Positions 25,232 through 35,893 are shown, counted from the first letter of the stretch. The stretch is DNA of 64,000 nt from Neobacillus sp. PS3-40 (GCF_030915485.1 NZ_CP133266.1:1-64000); one strand, 5' to 3'. Program-made: numbers and translations. The notes: generated by a model not told the origin, from the sequence alone.

Positions 25232-26206
25232 TTACATAGTAATAAAGGTAATGATAGATAGAAGAAAAGATGTAATAGCCATGGCAAGAAGGGGCCTTAA
25301 TGCTTTTGTTCTAAGGTCCTTTAGACTTACATTCAGCCCTAATCCAATCATGGCCATCGTTAAAATAAAGGTGGTAATGAATGATACGCCGTTCATAACA
25401 CTGGTTTGAATGGTAAACGCATGTCCAAGCACATAGCTTCCAAATAAGCTCATCATAATAAATCCGATTAGAAACCACGGAAATTCAATTTTCGCTTCTG
25501 AACCAGACTCAACTTTTCCTTTCCGTTTCATCCAATACAATAGGATAAAACTGAGTGGGACAAGTAGGAAGACTCGACCTAATTTGGCTAATAGAGCAAT
25601 AGCAAGGGCATCCGGTCCCGCAGGAGCACCAGCTAAGGCGACATGGGCGATCTCGTGAAGACTGACACCTGACCAAACACCATATTGTAAATCAGTTAAA
25701 GGAATAAACGGTCTTAAAATTGTATAGCCAATGGAGAAAATTGTCCCCACCAATGCAATAATGCCTACACCAATTGCGGTATCTTCCTCTTTAGCTTTCA
25801 AAATCGGTGAAACGGCTGCAATGGCGGCTGCCCCACATACACCAGTTCCAATTCCAAGTAACAAAGATAATGATGCATCTGCTTTGAACCATTTTGCAAG
25901 CAATACTGTAAGGAAAATAGAAAAGACAATGGTCCCGACGTCTCTAGTAAGTAAGCCTAAACCTTGATGGAAAACAACATCCATATTTAGTTTTAATCCA
26001 AAAAGAATGATAGCAAGTCTTAATAGCTTCTTGGCTGAAAATTGGATCCCTGCACGCAACGTTTCAGGATATCCCCATAATTGTCGATAAACGATGGTGA
26101 TTAAGATGGCACAGGCCAACTGTCCAACATGATCTAATCCTGGCACTTTTGATAATCCAAAACCAATTAATGCAATAATTAAGGTAAAACCAATCCCCTT
26201 TGCCAT
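25232..26206 (-). CDS. YeiH/UPF0324 family membrane transporter
   Basis: 324 residues from the ATG at 26206, chosen because AAGGAGATTATAAA precedes it. About ten membrane helices; family landmarks are GIGTGVCGAAAIAAVSPIL, GVWSGVSLHEIAHV and MIGLGLNVSLKDLR. This is the UPF0324 family, proposed to export sulfate or sulfonate-type anions, though substrates are not settled. It is divergent from a LysR regulator across a short intergenic region with a strong dyad, the same layout as yeiH/yeiE in enterobacteria, so the regulator probably controls it. Confidence 0.9.
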   Translation of the reverse strand: MAKGIGFTLIIALIGFGLSKVPGLDHVGQLACAILITIVYRQLWGYPETLRAGIQFSAKKLLRLAIILFGLKLNMDVVFHQGLGLLTRDVGTIVFSIFLTVLLAKWFKADASLSLLLGIGTGVCGAAAIAAVSPILKAKEEDTAIGVGIIALVGTIFSIGYTILRPFIPLTDLQYGVWSGVSLHEIAHVALAGAPAGPDALAIALLAKLGRVFLLVPLSFILLYWMKRKGKVESGSEAKIEFPWFLIGFIMMSLFGSYVLGHAFTIQTSVMNGVSFITTFILTMAMIGLGLNVSLKDLRTKALRPLLAMAITSFLLSIITFITM

Positions 26207-26285
26207 TTTATAATCTCCTTTATACGGTTTCATGCTTTTATCGTATGCTTATTCCAATGATAAGTAAAATAAATTATAATAATGA

Positions 26286-26311
26286 TTATAATAAGCATTT
26301 GCTTATTATAA
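26286..26311. promoter_or_regulatory. Probable LysR-regulator binding dyad
   Basis: Perfect 12-bp arms TTATAATAAGCA / TGCTTATTATAA separated by TT. It is centred between the divergent transporter and regulator genes, 50 bases ahead of the regulator start. Confidence 0.7.
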
Positions 26312-26361
26312 CTGTTTCTAAATGTTGTTTTCAGTTAACTAAAGTTTTTGGAGGAGACATT

Positions 26362-27237
26362 GTGGACCAAGCTTTATTTGTTTTTATTACCGTTGCAGAA
26401 CAACAAAATTTTACTCGAGCAGCTGAAATGCTTCATATAACTCAACCGGCCGTTAGTAATTATATACAGAATTTAGAACGAACTATGGATACAAAGCTGT
26501 TAGAAAGAACCAATAAATATGTCCGCCTTAACAAGGCGGGGGAAATTGTTTATCATCATGCAAAGGAAATTTTAAGTCTTTATACTTGGATGGAAAATCT
26601 TTTGGATGATATAAAAAATACAGCAAGTGGTACCCTATCCATTGGTTCTAGTTATACCTATGGGGAGTACATTCTTCCATATAAAATTGCAACTTTACTA
26701 AAAACCTATCCTTTATTGAACCCAGCCATAACTATAAGGAACTCAAATGAAATTATTGATTTAATGCTGCATCATCAAATAGATGTAGGGATAATAGAAG
26801 GAGAAATTATTAATGAGAGAATAAAGATTACGCCATTTGCAAGTGACCTCTTATCTATTATTGCTCCATCAAATCATCATCTAGTAACTAAAAAGGAAAT
26901 AAGCCATTTAGAATTGAGCCAGGAGACCTGGCTAGTTCGAGAAGACGGTTCAGGGACGAGGGAAATGCAGGAAAAGGGTTTTAAAAAGTTGGGTTTTTAT
27001 CCAAAAAAGCAAATGACATTTGGGAGTACACAAGTTATTAAGGAATCCATTGAAGCGGGCTTGGGAATTTCTTTACTCTCACACTCGACTATAAAAAATG
27101 AATTAGAGCTTGGAAAATTAACGTTACTTGATATCAATGGGTTTCCAATTACAAGAAATTTTTCGCTTGTAACTCCAAATGTTCCATTTCAAACAAAAGC
27201 AACCAATGTTTTTGTTGAATTATTAGTTAACGAATAA
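26362..27237 (+). CDS. LysR family transcriptional regulator
   Basis: 291 residues from a GTG preceded by GGAGGAGAC; upstream in-frame codons belong to the shared regulatory region. N-terminal winged helix (FTRAAEMLHITQPAVSNYIQ), linker helix, then a periplasmic-binding-like effector domain (GTLSIGSSYTYGEYILP, then ESIEAGLGISLLSHSTI). It resembles CysL/YeiE-type regulators, which is consistent with the divergent YeiH gene and an anion- or sulfur-related signal. Effector not deducible. Confidence 0.92.
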   Translation: MDQALFVFITVAEQQNFTRAAEMLHITQPAVSNYIQNLERTMDTKLLERTNKYVRLNKAGEIVYHHAKEILSLYTWMENLLDDIKNTASGTLSIGSSYTYGEYILPYKIATLLKTYPLLNPAITIRNSNEIIDLMLHHQIDVGIIEGEIINERIKITPFASDLLSIIAPSNHHLVTKKEISHLELSQETWLVREDGSGTREMQEKGFKKLGFYPKKQMTFGSTQVIKESIEAGLGISLLSHSTIKNELELGKLTLLDINGFPITRNFSLVTPNVPFQTKATNVFVELLVNE

Positions 27238-27462
27238 AACTATTTACAGATTTAGGGCTCTTTTCAACAATCAGGCGAAATTCTGTACCATGTATTGTTC
27301 ACTACCTTGAAAGCAACAATACACTTCAATTATCTGGCACTTTTTGTTAAAGATCGTTGTGCTGTTTATGTAGCTCTTTTTTTTAGTAAACTGGCAGGAT
27401 AACGGAATTAAGTTCAAGAATTTATGAAGATGGAAAAGTTGAACAGAAGGAAGTGCAAAACG

Positions 27463-28170
27463 ATGGATTTCGAAATGGTTATGCAGGAACTGGAAGCGCT
27501 CGGCAAGGAACGAATGAAAAAGACGTACATAAGCAATGGGGCACACGAGCCGCTTTTTGGAGTAGCAACAGGCGCAATGAAACCTCTCGCAAAGAAAATC
27601 AAGAAAAATCAGCCTTTAGTCGATCAGCTTTACGCCACCGGAAACTACGATGCCATGTATTTTGCTGGAATCATTGCGGATCCAATGATAATGACTGAGG
27701 CAGATTTTGAGCGTTGGATGGATACGGCATATTTTTACATGCTTTCTGATTTTGTGGTTGCAGTAACTTTGGCAGAAACCGAATTTGCGCAAGTTGTTGC
27801 CGATAAATGGATCGCAAGCGGTGAAGAACTTAGAATGTCGGCAGGCTGGAGCTGTTACTGTTGGCTTTTGGGTAATCGCCCGGATGCTGAATTTAGCGCC
27901 AGCAAGATTTCCAGTATGCTTAATCAGGTAAAAGATACGATTCACGATGCTCCTGATCGAACGAAATCCGCTATGAATAATTTTATTTACACAGTCGGGA
28001 TTTCCTATTTGCCCCTCCATGATAAGGCGATTGAAACTGCTAAGACTGTAGGTCCAATCGAAATAAGAAAAGACAAGAAAAAAAGCAGTATCCTGCTTGC
28101 TTCCGAAAATATTCAAAAGAGTATAGACAAAGGGATGCTTGGTTTCAAACGAAAAAATGTAAGGTGTTAG
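27463..28170 (+). CDS. DNA alkylation repair (AlkD-like HEAT-repeat) protein
   Basis: 235 residues from the ATG at 27463 (GAAGGAAG upstream); an ATG at 27424 would add 13 residues. Helical-repeat protein with GVATGAMKPLAKKIKKNQPL, DAMYFAGIIADPMIMT and WSCYCWLLGNRPD, matching the AlkC/AlkD-related family. AlkD enzymes excise bulky or cationic alkyl-purines without base flipping, but many relatives lack shown glycosylase activity. Base composition is a little richer in G+C than its neighbours, which hints at separate acquisition. Monocistronic. Confidence 0.8.
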   Translation: MDFEMVMQELEALGKERMKKTYISNGAHEPLFGVATGAMKPLAKKIKKNQPLVDQLYATGNYDAMYFAGIIADPMIMTEADFERWMDTAYFYMLSDFVVAVTLAETEFAQVVADKWIASGEELRMSAGWSCYCWLLGNRPDAEFSASKISSMLNQVKDTIHDAPDRTKSAMNNFIYTVGISYLPLHDKAIETAKTVGPIEIRKDKKKSSILLASENIQKSIDKGMLGFKRKNVRC

Positions 28171-28235
28171 TAGCATAGTTTGTAGTATAACTACCCTAAT
28201 TGGAAAGAGTGCTTACTACTTCTTCATTTATTTAG

Positions 28236-28456
28236 GCTCTTTTCTTAAACTTTGTTGCTATTTGAAACTAAATTAGAATGGTACTCCAGTTTACCGATGA
28301 AAACAGTAGGAAGTTTTTAAGAAAAGAGCACGATACCATAGTTATTTCGGGTTTTTAGACTAGGTACGAAAAACAACAATCTATGCGAAAACAGCCTTTA
28401 TTTAAGAAACGAAAGATGCAAAAATACGCTGTTTTTTTATTTAATTTTAGTTGCAA
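28236..28456. repeat. Non-coding element with internal inverted repeats
   Basis: Perfect 14-bp arms GCTCTTTTCTTAAA (28236-28249) and TTTAAGAAAAGAGC (28316-28329). Beyond them a second pair is looser: TTTGTTGC...AACTAAATT on the left, AATTTTAGTTGCAACAAC on the right (about 28439-28456). It has the look of a small non-autonomous mobile repeat. The rest of the 460-base gap holds the GH42 promoter region. Confidence 0.5.
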
Positions 28457-28549
28457 CAACTTAAATGGATATTTTTAAAAATATGATTGACTATGGACAA
28501 GAAATGACAGGAATTACAATAACCACAATTCCATTTATTATTTTTTACA

Positions 28550-28609
28550 AAAACACTTTATTGCTAGGGGAGCTCTGTTAAGTAATTAGGACAGGAAGAA
28601 AACACTTTA
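28550..28609 (+). promoter_or_regulatory. Paired direct repeats ahead of the beta-galactosidase gene
   Basis: AAAACACTTTA occurs at 28550 and again at 28599, 49 bases apart, just upstream of the GH42 start. They may be regulator half-sites, but they do not closely match the galK dyad. No clear -35/-10 pair could be set. Confidence 0.35.
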
Positions 28610-28632
28610 CTAAATGGTAGAAGGAGAGCATT

Positions 28633-30693
28633 ATGTCAAATCTCGAAAAAACATATACTACTCAAGCAAACTTCATGTTACATGGTGGAGACTATAATCC
28701 TGATCAATGGTTAGATCGACCGGATATTTTATCTAATGATCTGGAATTAATGAAGCTTTCCCATTCAAATACTTTTTCATTAAGTATATTTGCTTGGAGT
28801 ACTTTAGAGCCGGAAGAAGGTATCTATCGCTTTGAGTGGCTCGATGAAATTATCGACAATATCTTTCGTATTGGTGGTCGTATTATTTTAGCCACCCCAA
28901 GTGGTGCTCGTCCAGCGTGGATGTCACAAAAATATCCTGAAGTATTGCGGACCAATGCAGCTAGAGTAAAACAATTGCACGGTGGAAGGCATAATCATTG
29001 CTTTACTTCAGGAGTTTATCGTGAGAAAACACAGAAGATCAATCGTTTGTTGGCAGAAAGGTATGGCAATCATCCTGCTCTTTTGATGTGGCATATATCT
29101 AATGAATACGGTGGGGAATGTCATTGTGAGCAATGTCAGCATGCGTTTAGAGGCTGGTTGAAACAGAAATATAATCATGATCTTAAATCTTTGAATGATG
29201 CATGGTGGGGTCCTTTTTGGAGTCACACGTTTAATGATTGGTCACAAATCGAGTCTCCTTCTCCAAATGGGGAGAGTATGGTTCACGGGTTAAATTTAGA
29301 TTGGAAGCGGTTTGTTACGGAACAAACGATTTCTTTTTATGAAAATGAAATTGTTCCTTTACGTGAACTAACACCTACTATACCAATTACGACAAATTTC
29401 ATGGCCGATACAAATGATTTAATTCCATTTCAAGCGCTTGATTATAGCAAGTTTGCAAAACATCTAGATGTTATTAGCTGGGATGCCTACCCAGCTTGGC
29501 ACAATGACTGGGAAAGTACGGCGGATTTGGCCATGAAGGTAGGCTTTATTAATGATCTATATCGTAGCCTAAAGCAACAGCCGTTCATATTGATGGAATC
29601 TACTCCAAGTAGTGTCAATTGGCATCAAGTGAATAAGGCAAAACGTCCAGGAATGCATCTACTATCATCGATGCAAATGGTATCCCATGGGTCGGACAGT
29701 GTCATGTACTTCCAATGGCGGAAATCTCGTGGGTCGTCGGAAAAATTCCATGGTGCCGTTGTGGATCATGATAACAGTTCGGAAAATCGTGTTTTTAAAG
29801 AGGTTGCCAGGGTTGGTAAGACACTTGAAAAACTGGTAGATATTGTAGGAACAAATCGTCCAGCTGATGTGGCCATTCTTTATGATTGGGAAAGTAATTG
29901 GGCCATCAATGATGCTCAAGGATTTGGCATGGAAACGAAGCGTTATCCCCAAACATTACAACAGCATTATCGTTCCTTCTGGGAACATGATATTCCTGTC
30001 GATGTAATAACAAAAGATCAGGATTTCTCAGCGTATAAATTATTGATTGTCCCTATGCTTTACTTGGTTAGTGAGGAAACTATTGCAAGGTTAAAACAGT
30101 TTGTGGCTGATGGTGGTACTTTAGTGATGACCTATATAAGTGGACTTGTAAATGAACATGATTTAACGTATTTGGGTGGATGGCACAAGGATCTCCAAGA
30201 GATTTTTGGGATGAAACCTATTGAAACAGATACGTTATATTCAAGCGATAAAAACTATGTAAAGTATCGAAATCAATCATACGAGTTAAGAGATTATGCT
30301 ACTGTTATTGATCTAAATACAGCATCCACAGAAGGCATATACGAAGATGATTTTTATGCTAATACTGCTGCTGTTACAAACCATAAATATGAAAAGGGAC
30401 AAACCTACTATATTGGTGGCAGGATGGAAGATTCGTTCCACCGTGATTTTTATGCTGAAATAATTAAGGAGCTGACGCTTAAAACTATTGTTTCCGTCGG
30501 TCATGGCAAGGGAGTATCGGTGCAAGTAAGACAAGCTCCAGAATATGACTATATTTTTGTAATGAATTTTACCGAAGAAAAACAACCGGTTTCGTTTAAA
30601 TCCTCCGTAAAAGATATGTTTACTAGCAAAGAGATAATCGGTGAGGTAATTTTAGAAAAATATGAAGTACTAATTGTAGAAAAAGCCAAATAG
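28633..30693 (+). CDS. GH42 beta-galactosidase
   Basis: 686 residues, ATG after AGAAGGAGAGC. It hydrolyses terminal beta-D-galactosides to galactose. A-domain (beta/alpha)8 barrel at 1-~390: acid/base Glu158 in WHISNEYGGE, nucleophile Glu322 in FILMESTPSSVNW. The zinc-type cysteine cluster C163-H-C165-E-Q-C168 follows the acid/base residue as in GH42. The trimerisation and C-terminal domains are complete, and the length is normal. No signal peptide, so it acts in the cytosol. It heads the galactose cluster (galK-galE-galT-galR) and is separated from galK by a terminator and operator, so it is probably a separate but co-regulated unit. The natural substrate may be galactan oligomers rather than lactose. 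Confidence 0.95.
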   Translation: MSNLEKTYTTQANFMLHGGDYNPDQWLDRPDILSNDLELMKLSHSNTFSLSIFAWSTLEPEEGIYRFEWLDEIIDNIFRIGGRIILATPSGARPAWMSQKYPEVLRTNAARVKQLHGGRHNHCFTSGVYREKTQKINRLLAERYGNHPALLMWHISNEYGGECHCEQCQHAFRGWLKQKYNHDLKSLNDAWWGPFWSHTFNDWSQIESPSPNGESMVHGLNLDWKRFVTEQTISFYENEIVPLRELTPTIPITTNFMADTNDLIPFQALDYSKFAKHLDVISWDAYPAWHNDWESTADLAMKVGFINDLYRSLKQQPFILMESTPSSVNWHQVNKAKRPGMHLLSSMQMVSHGSDSVMYFQWRKSRGSSEKFHGAVVDHDNSSENRVFKEVARVGKTLEKLVDIVGTNRPADVAILYDWESNWAINDAQGFGMETKRYPQTLQQHYRSFWEHDIPVDVITKDQDFSAYKLLIVPMLYLVSEETIARLKQFVADGGTLVMTYISGLVNEHDLTYLGGWHKDLQEIFGMKPIETDTLYSSDKNYVKYRNQSYELRDYATVIDLNTASTEGIYEDDFYANTAAVTNHKYEKGQTYYIGGRMEDSFHRDFYAEIIKELTLKTIVSVGHGKGVSVQVRQAPEYDYIFVMNFTEEKQPVSFKSSVKDMFTSKEIIGEVILEKYEVLIVEKAK

Positions 30694-30793
30694 TTCGCTT
30701 TGTCTAGCTTCTCATGAGTAGGGATGGACATTCCTTCTCTTAAGGAGATATTCGCTTATTCCAAAAAAATCATATGATTAGATGTGTACAGAG

Positions 30794-30825
30794 GCGTATG
30801 AATTTATATTCATGCGCTTTATTCT
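30794..30825 (+). terminator. Terminator after the GH42 gene
   Basis: GCGTATGAAT / ATTCATGCGC hairpin with a short T-rich tail, 100 bases beyond the stop. Confidence 0.65.
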
Positions 30826-30908
30826 TTGAGGAGTACCCTGCTTATTAAGTTGTTGATAGGTACTATTTGCAGTTGAGTATTTCGAAGTAATTTTAAGTAA
30901 AAATTTTA

Positions 30909-30933
30909 GTAAAACAATTGATTTGTTTTACTT
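30909..30933. promoter_or_regulatory. LacI/GalR-type operator before galK
   Basis: Perfect 10-bp arms AGTAAAACAA / TTGTTTTACT with a 5-base centre, 65 bases ahead of galK. A further TTAGTAAAA lies immediately after. The likely ligand is the LacI-family regulator encoded at the end of the cluster. Confidence 0.75.
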
Positions 30934-30997
30934 GGGTTAGTAAAATGAATTTATAGGAAGATCCTAGTTAATTAATAAGATTTTTGGAGGAACTATT

Positions 30998-32179
30998 ATG
31001 AACTTCACTTCATTAAATAAATCATTTTTGGACGTATATCAAGTGCTGCCTCAACAAGCTTTTTTTGCTCCAGGAAGGATTAATTTAATCGGTGAACATA
31101 CCGACTATAATGGTGGGCATGTGTTTCCTTGTGCCATTACCTACGGAACTTATGCAGTAGCAAGAAAGCGCGAGGATCAGCTGATACGCCTTTACTCAGT
31201 AAATTTCCCTGAAAAAGGGATGATTGAATTTGACGTAACACAACTTGATTATAATAAGGACCATAGTTGGGCGAATTATCCAAAGGGAATGATTCGCTAT
31301 ATTATCGAATCTGGATATCAGCTTTCATCAGGGTTTGATTGTGCCATTCAAGGAAATATTCCAAATGGTGCTGGTTTATCCTCCTCTGCTTCCATTGAGT
31401 TGTTAACGGGTGTTATGACTAATGGCTTGTTCGAACTCGAGATACCACAGCTTGATTTAATCAAGATCGGAAAACGAGTGGAAAATGAATTTATTGGGGT
31501 TAACAGTGGGATTATGGATCAATTTGCAATAGGTATGGGGAAGGTAGATACAGGGATTTTGCTGGATTGTCAGACGCTGAAATACGAATATGCACCGATT
31601 CATTTAGAGGGGTATAAAATTTTAATTATGAATACGAACAAGCGCCGCGAGTTAGCGGAATCAAAATATAACGAGCGCAGGAGCGAATGTGAAGAGGCTC
31701 TATCGCAGCTCCAGCAAATGCTTTCTATTGATGCACTTGGTCAACTTTCGGAAGCAGAGTTTGATAAAAATCAAGCACTCATAACGAATGAAACAATACG
31801 CCGGCGTGCAAAGCATGCTGTATATGAAAATATAAGAACATTAAAGGCTTTAGAAGAGCTCAGGTCTGGGAATTTAGCGGCTTTTGGCCAATTGATTAAC
31901 CAATCACATGTGTCATTAAGAGATGACTATGAAGTTACAGGGCCGGAATTAGATAGTTTAGTAGAAGCAGCATGGAATCAACCTGGAGTAATCGGTGCAA
32001 GAATGACGGGAGCGGGATTTGGAGGATGTGCAATCGCTATTGTTGCGAACGAACATGTGGAAAGCTTTATTGCAAATGTCGGTGCTGATTACGCAACCAG
32101 GATTGGCTATAATGCTGATTTTTATGTAGCAAGCATTGGTGATGGAGCAAAGAAGATTGCAATGGAGGAGATGGTGTAA
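30998..32179 (+). CDS. galK: Galactokinase
   Basis: 393 residues, ATG after TTTGGAGGAACTATT. GHMP kinase: the galactose-binding signature GRINLIGEHTDYNGG near residue 27, the ATP-binding PNGAGLSSSASIE (about 122-134) and GARMTGAGFGGCAI (about 336-349). It phosphorylates galactose to galactose-1-phosphate, the first committed Leloir step, in the cytosol. It is first of a tight galK-galE-galT run; the stop codon abuts the galE start. Control is probably by the dyad just upstream. Confidence 0.97.
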   Translation: MNFTSLNKSFLDVYQVLPQQAFFAPGRINLIGEHTDYNGGHVFPCAITYGTYAVARKREDQLIRLYSVNFPEKGMIEFDVTQLDYNKDHSWANYPKGMIRYIIESGYQLSSGFDCAIQGNIPNGAGLSSSASIELLTGVMTNGLFELEIPQLDLIKIGKRVENEFIGVNSGIMDQFAIGMGKVDTGILLDCQTLKYEYAPIHLEGYKILIMNTNKRRELAESKYNERRSECEEALSQLQQMLSIDALGQLSEAEFDKNQALITNETIRRRAKHAVYENIRTLKALEELRSGNLAAFGQLINQSHVSLRDDYEVTGPELDSLVEAAWNQPGVIGARMTGAGFGGCAIAIVANEHVESFIANVGADYATRIGYNADFYVASIGDGAKKIAMEEMV

Positions 32180-33169
32180 ATGAGTATTTTAGTTCTAGGT
32201 GGAGCGGGTTATGTTGGCTCCCATGCAGTGTACCAGTTAAAAGACCAAGGGTATGAAGTAGTGGTAATCGATAACCTACAAACAGGACATGAGGATGCGG
32301 TTCATCCAGAAGCTCGTTTATATAAAGGAGATATTCGCAGTCGCGAGTTTATGCACTCGGTATTTGAGAAAGAAAACATTGAAGCGATTATGCATTTTGC
32401 TGCAAATTCACTTGTAGGAGAATCAATGGTGGAGCCATTAAAGTATTTTGATAACAATGTGTACGGAACACAAGTCGTCCTTGAAATGATGAAGGAGTTT
32501 GGCGTGAAACATATTGTTTTTTCTTCAACAGCGGCAGTCTATGGAGAACAGAAGGTGATCCCAATAACCGAGGAAGCGTTGACGTTGCCTACGAATACGT
32601 ATGGGGAAACGAAGCTAGCTATGGAAAAAATGATGGCTTGGTGCGAAAAGGCATTTGATTTGCGATACGTGGCTCTACGCTATTTTAATGTTGCCTCAGC
32701 AAGAAGTGATGGCCAGATTGGGGAAGATCACAACCCAGAAACACATTTGATTCCGGTTGTTTTGGAAGCCGCTATAGGAAAGAGACCCGCGGTTACCATA
32801 TTCGGAGAGGATTATGATACGCAGGATGGTACTTGTGTTCGTGATTATATTCACGTTGAAGATTTAATTGATGCACATATTTTAGCTCTGCGGTATTTAC
32901 AAAATGGTGGAGAGAGCAATGTGTTCAATCTAGGAAGTAGCCAAGGGTTCTCAGTAAGAGAAATTGTTGAAACAGCTAATGCGGTAACGGGTATTAATAT
33001 TCCTGTGAAAATGGGTGAACGACGTGCGGGTGATCCTAGTACGTTGATTGCTTCTTCAGAAAAAGCTAAACAGGTTTTGGGCTGGAAGCCAACAAGAACG
33101 TCGATTCATCAAATTGTCGATAATGCCTGGAGCTGGCATTTTCAGCATCCTAATGGCTATCAAAAATAG
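32180..33169 (+). CDS. galE: UDP-glucose 4-epimerase
   Basis: 329 residues, ATG directly after the galK stop with GGAGGAGATGG inside the galK end, so translation is coupled. Extended short-chain dehydrogenase fold: NAD site GGAGYVGSHAVYQL at the N-terminus, Ser-Tyr-Lys triad in FSSTAAVYGE and TNTYGETKLAMEK, and RYFNVASA followed by HNPETHLIPVV for UDP-sugar binding. It interconverts UDP-galactose and UDP-glucose, regenerating the carrier used by GalT. Confidence 0.97.
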   Translation: MSILVLGGAGYVGSHAVYQLKDQGYEVVVIDNLQTGHEDAVHPEARLYKGDIRSREFMHSVFEKENIEAIMHFAANSLVGESMVEPLKYFDNNVYGTQVVLEMMKEFGVKHIVFSSTAAVYGEQKVIPITEEALTLPTNTYGETKLAMEKMMAWCEKAFDLRYVALRYFNVASARSDGQIGEDHNPETHLIPVVLEAAIGKRPAVTIFGEDYDTQDGTCVRDYIHVEDLIDAHILALRYLQNGGESNVFNLGSSQGFSVREIVETANAVTGINIPVKMGERRAGDPSTLIASSEKAKQVLGWKPTRTSIHQIVDNAWSWHFQHPNGYQK

Positions 33170-33180
33170 AGGTGAATCTT

Positions 33181-34671
33181 GTGATTAACGAATTGATTCA
33201 ACAATTAGTCTGTCAAGCAATTGCAACAAGATTAATCGAGCCCGAAGATGAAAGATATGCACGAAATCAAGTTTTATCATTCCTTCGTATAGATGATTTT
33301 AAGGAAAATAGAGGGATAGAGGAAAGCGATCAGAATTTATCTATTCCCGATATAGTAGAACAACTTGTTAAATACGCTTGTGAGCAAGGAATTATCGACA
33401 ATATATTTGACGAAAAAGAAATCTTTTCAAGTAAAATTATGAACTGTTTTATTGCACGTCCCTCCACAGTAAATCGGCTTTTTTATAAAGAATATAAACA
33501 GGATCCAAAAGCAGCGACAGAGTATTTTTATGAACTAAGTAAAAATAGTAATTATATTCAGATGAAACGGATTCGGAACAATATTGATTATAAGGTCGGT
33601 ACCGATTATGGTGAACTAGACATTACAATCAATTTATCAAAGCCAGAAAAAGACCCAAAGAGTATTGAGCTTGAACGGTCAATGAAAAAAAACGACTATC
33701 CAAAATGCTTATTATGCGTTGAAAACGAGGGGTATGCTGGAAGAATTGGCCATCCTGCGCGCTCCAATCACCGGATGATTCGGGTGGATTTACAGAAGGA
33801 AAGTTGGTATCTGCAATATTCGCCCTATATGTATTACAACGAGCATTGTATCGTATTGTCAGAAAAACATACCGATATGAAAATTAGCTCCACTACATTT
33901 CGAAGAATTTTAACTTTTGTTGAGCAGTTTCCGCATTATTTCGTAGGTTCCAATGCTGACATACCAATTGTGGGGGGTTCAATTTTATGGCACGATCATT
34001 ATCAAGGTGGTCATTATGATTTTGCAATGGCGAAGGCTACCTCTGATTTTAGCTTTGATATGAAAGGCTTTGGGGATGTCGCATGCTCGGTTGTAAAATG
34101 GCCGATGTCTGTCATCCGTCTACAATCAAAGAAAATCGACTTACTCGTTGAAGCCGGTGACCAAATTTTAACTTCATGGAAAAACTATAGTGACAAAGCT
34201 CTCGAGATATTGGCTAGTACTGGTGAGACCCCGCACAATACGATTACACCGATTGCACGAAAAAATGGTGAATTATTTGAACTAGACTTAGTGTTACGGA
34301 ATAACCGGACGAACGAAGAACATCCACTAGGCATATTCCATCCACATGCGGATGTACACCATATCAAAAAGGAAAACATCGGTCTAATTGAAGTGATGGG
34401 ACTTGCAGTGTTGCCGGCGCGTTTAAAGGATGAACTATCAGAAATCGAGAACTATTTACTCGGCAAAAGTGCAATAGTAGCACGCTATCACTTAGACTGG
34501 GCAGAAGAGTTAAAAGCATGCTTTGGGTCTGTTGTGGACGAAACAAATGTGCAACAGCTAGTGAGAGAAGAAGTAGGGAAGAAGTTTATGAGAGCATTAG
34601 AGGATGCCGGAGTATTTAAGCGCAATGAAGATGGAACTGCTGGGTTCCACCGCTTTATCCAATCGTTGTAA
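33181..34671 (+). CDS. galT: UDP-glucose-hexose-1-phosphate uridylyltransferase (Firmicute type)
   Basis: 496 residues. I start at the GTG at 33181, correctly spaced from AGAGGTGA; a GTG at 33172 falls inside that site. Class II GalT: CLLCVENEGYAGR, ARSNHRMIRVDL, the active region GGSILWHDHYQGGHYDFAMA with clustered histidines, and LGIFHPHADVHHIKKENIGL. It transfers UMP from UDP-glucose to galactose-1-phosphate. It is the third gene of the Leloir run, starting within a few bases of the galE stop. Full length and intact. Confidence 0.96.
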   Translation: MINELIQQLVCQAIATRLIEPEDERYARNQVLSFLRIDDFKENRGIEESDQNLSIPDIVEQLVKYACEQGIIDNIFDEKEIFSSKIMNCFIARPSTVNRLFYKEYKQDPKAATEYFYELSKNSNYIQMKRIRNNIDYKVGTDYGELDITINLSKPEKDPKSIELERSMKKNDYPKCLLCVENEGYAGRIGHPARSNHRMIRVDLQKESWYLQYSPYMYYNEHCIVLSEKHTDMKISSTTFRRILTFVEQFPHYFVGSNADIPIVGGSILWHDHYQGGHYDFAMAKATSDFSFDMKGFGDVACSVVKWPMSVIRLQSKKIDLLVEAGDQILTSWKNYSDKALEILASTGETPHNTITPIARKNGELFELDLVLRNNRTNEEHPLGIFHPHADVHHIKKENIGLIEVMGLAVLPARLKDELSEIENYLLGKSAIVARYHLDWAEELKACFGSVVDETNVQQLVREEVGKKFMRALEDAGVFKRNEDGTAGFHRFIQSL

Positions 34672-34744
34672 CTGTTTCCTTCCTTATTTTTTAAAAACTT
34701 GAGCATTATTCCTAACTATTGTTTTAAAACTAGATGAATTTTAT

Positions 34745-34777
34745 TAGTAGAAAACAACATATCGTTTTTTTCTACTA
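34745..34777. promoter_or_regulatory. Operator-like dyad before galR
   Basis: Arms TAGTAGAAAA / TTTTCTACTA (10 of 10) around a 13-base spacer, directly upstream of the regulator's ribosome binding site. It suggests autoregulation. The sequence differs from the galK dyad, so the same protein is not proven to bind both. Confidence 0.6.
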
Positions 34778-34791
34778 CATTAGGAGTTTGA

Positions 34792-35784
<993 letters not shown>

Positions 35785-35838
35785 ACCATAATTTCAAATA
35801 GGCCAGCCCTAAGCCCAGTATTACATTAGAGAAAATTA

Positions 35839-35890
35839 GGTACCTAACCCTCTATTCATAAATACGTAAACGTGATGGGGGTCAGCACCC
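35839..35890. repeat. GGTGCCTGACCCC palindrome, degenerate copy
   Basis: Left arm GGTACCTAACCC, right arm GGGGGTCAGCACC, centre AAATACGTAAACGT. The helicase fragment begins within a few bases of its right end. Confidence 0.75.
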
Positions 35891-35893
35891 TTT

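Noticed and set aside
27616-28176. 186-codon minus-strand frame opposite the AlkD-like gene
   Set aside because: The plus-strand frame has recognisable family motifs; the opposite frame has none.
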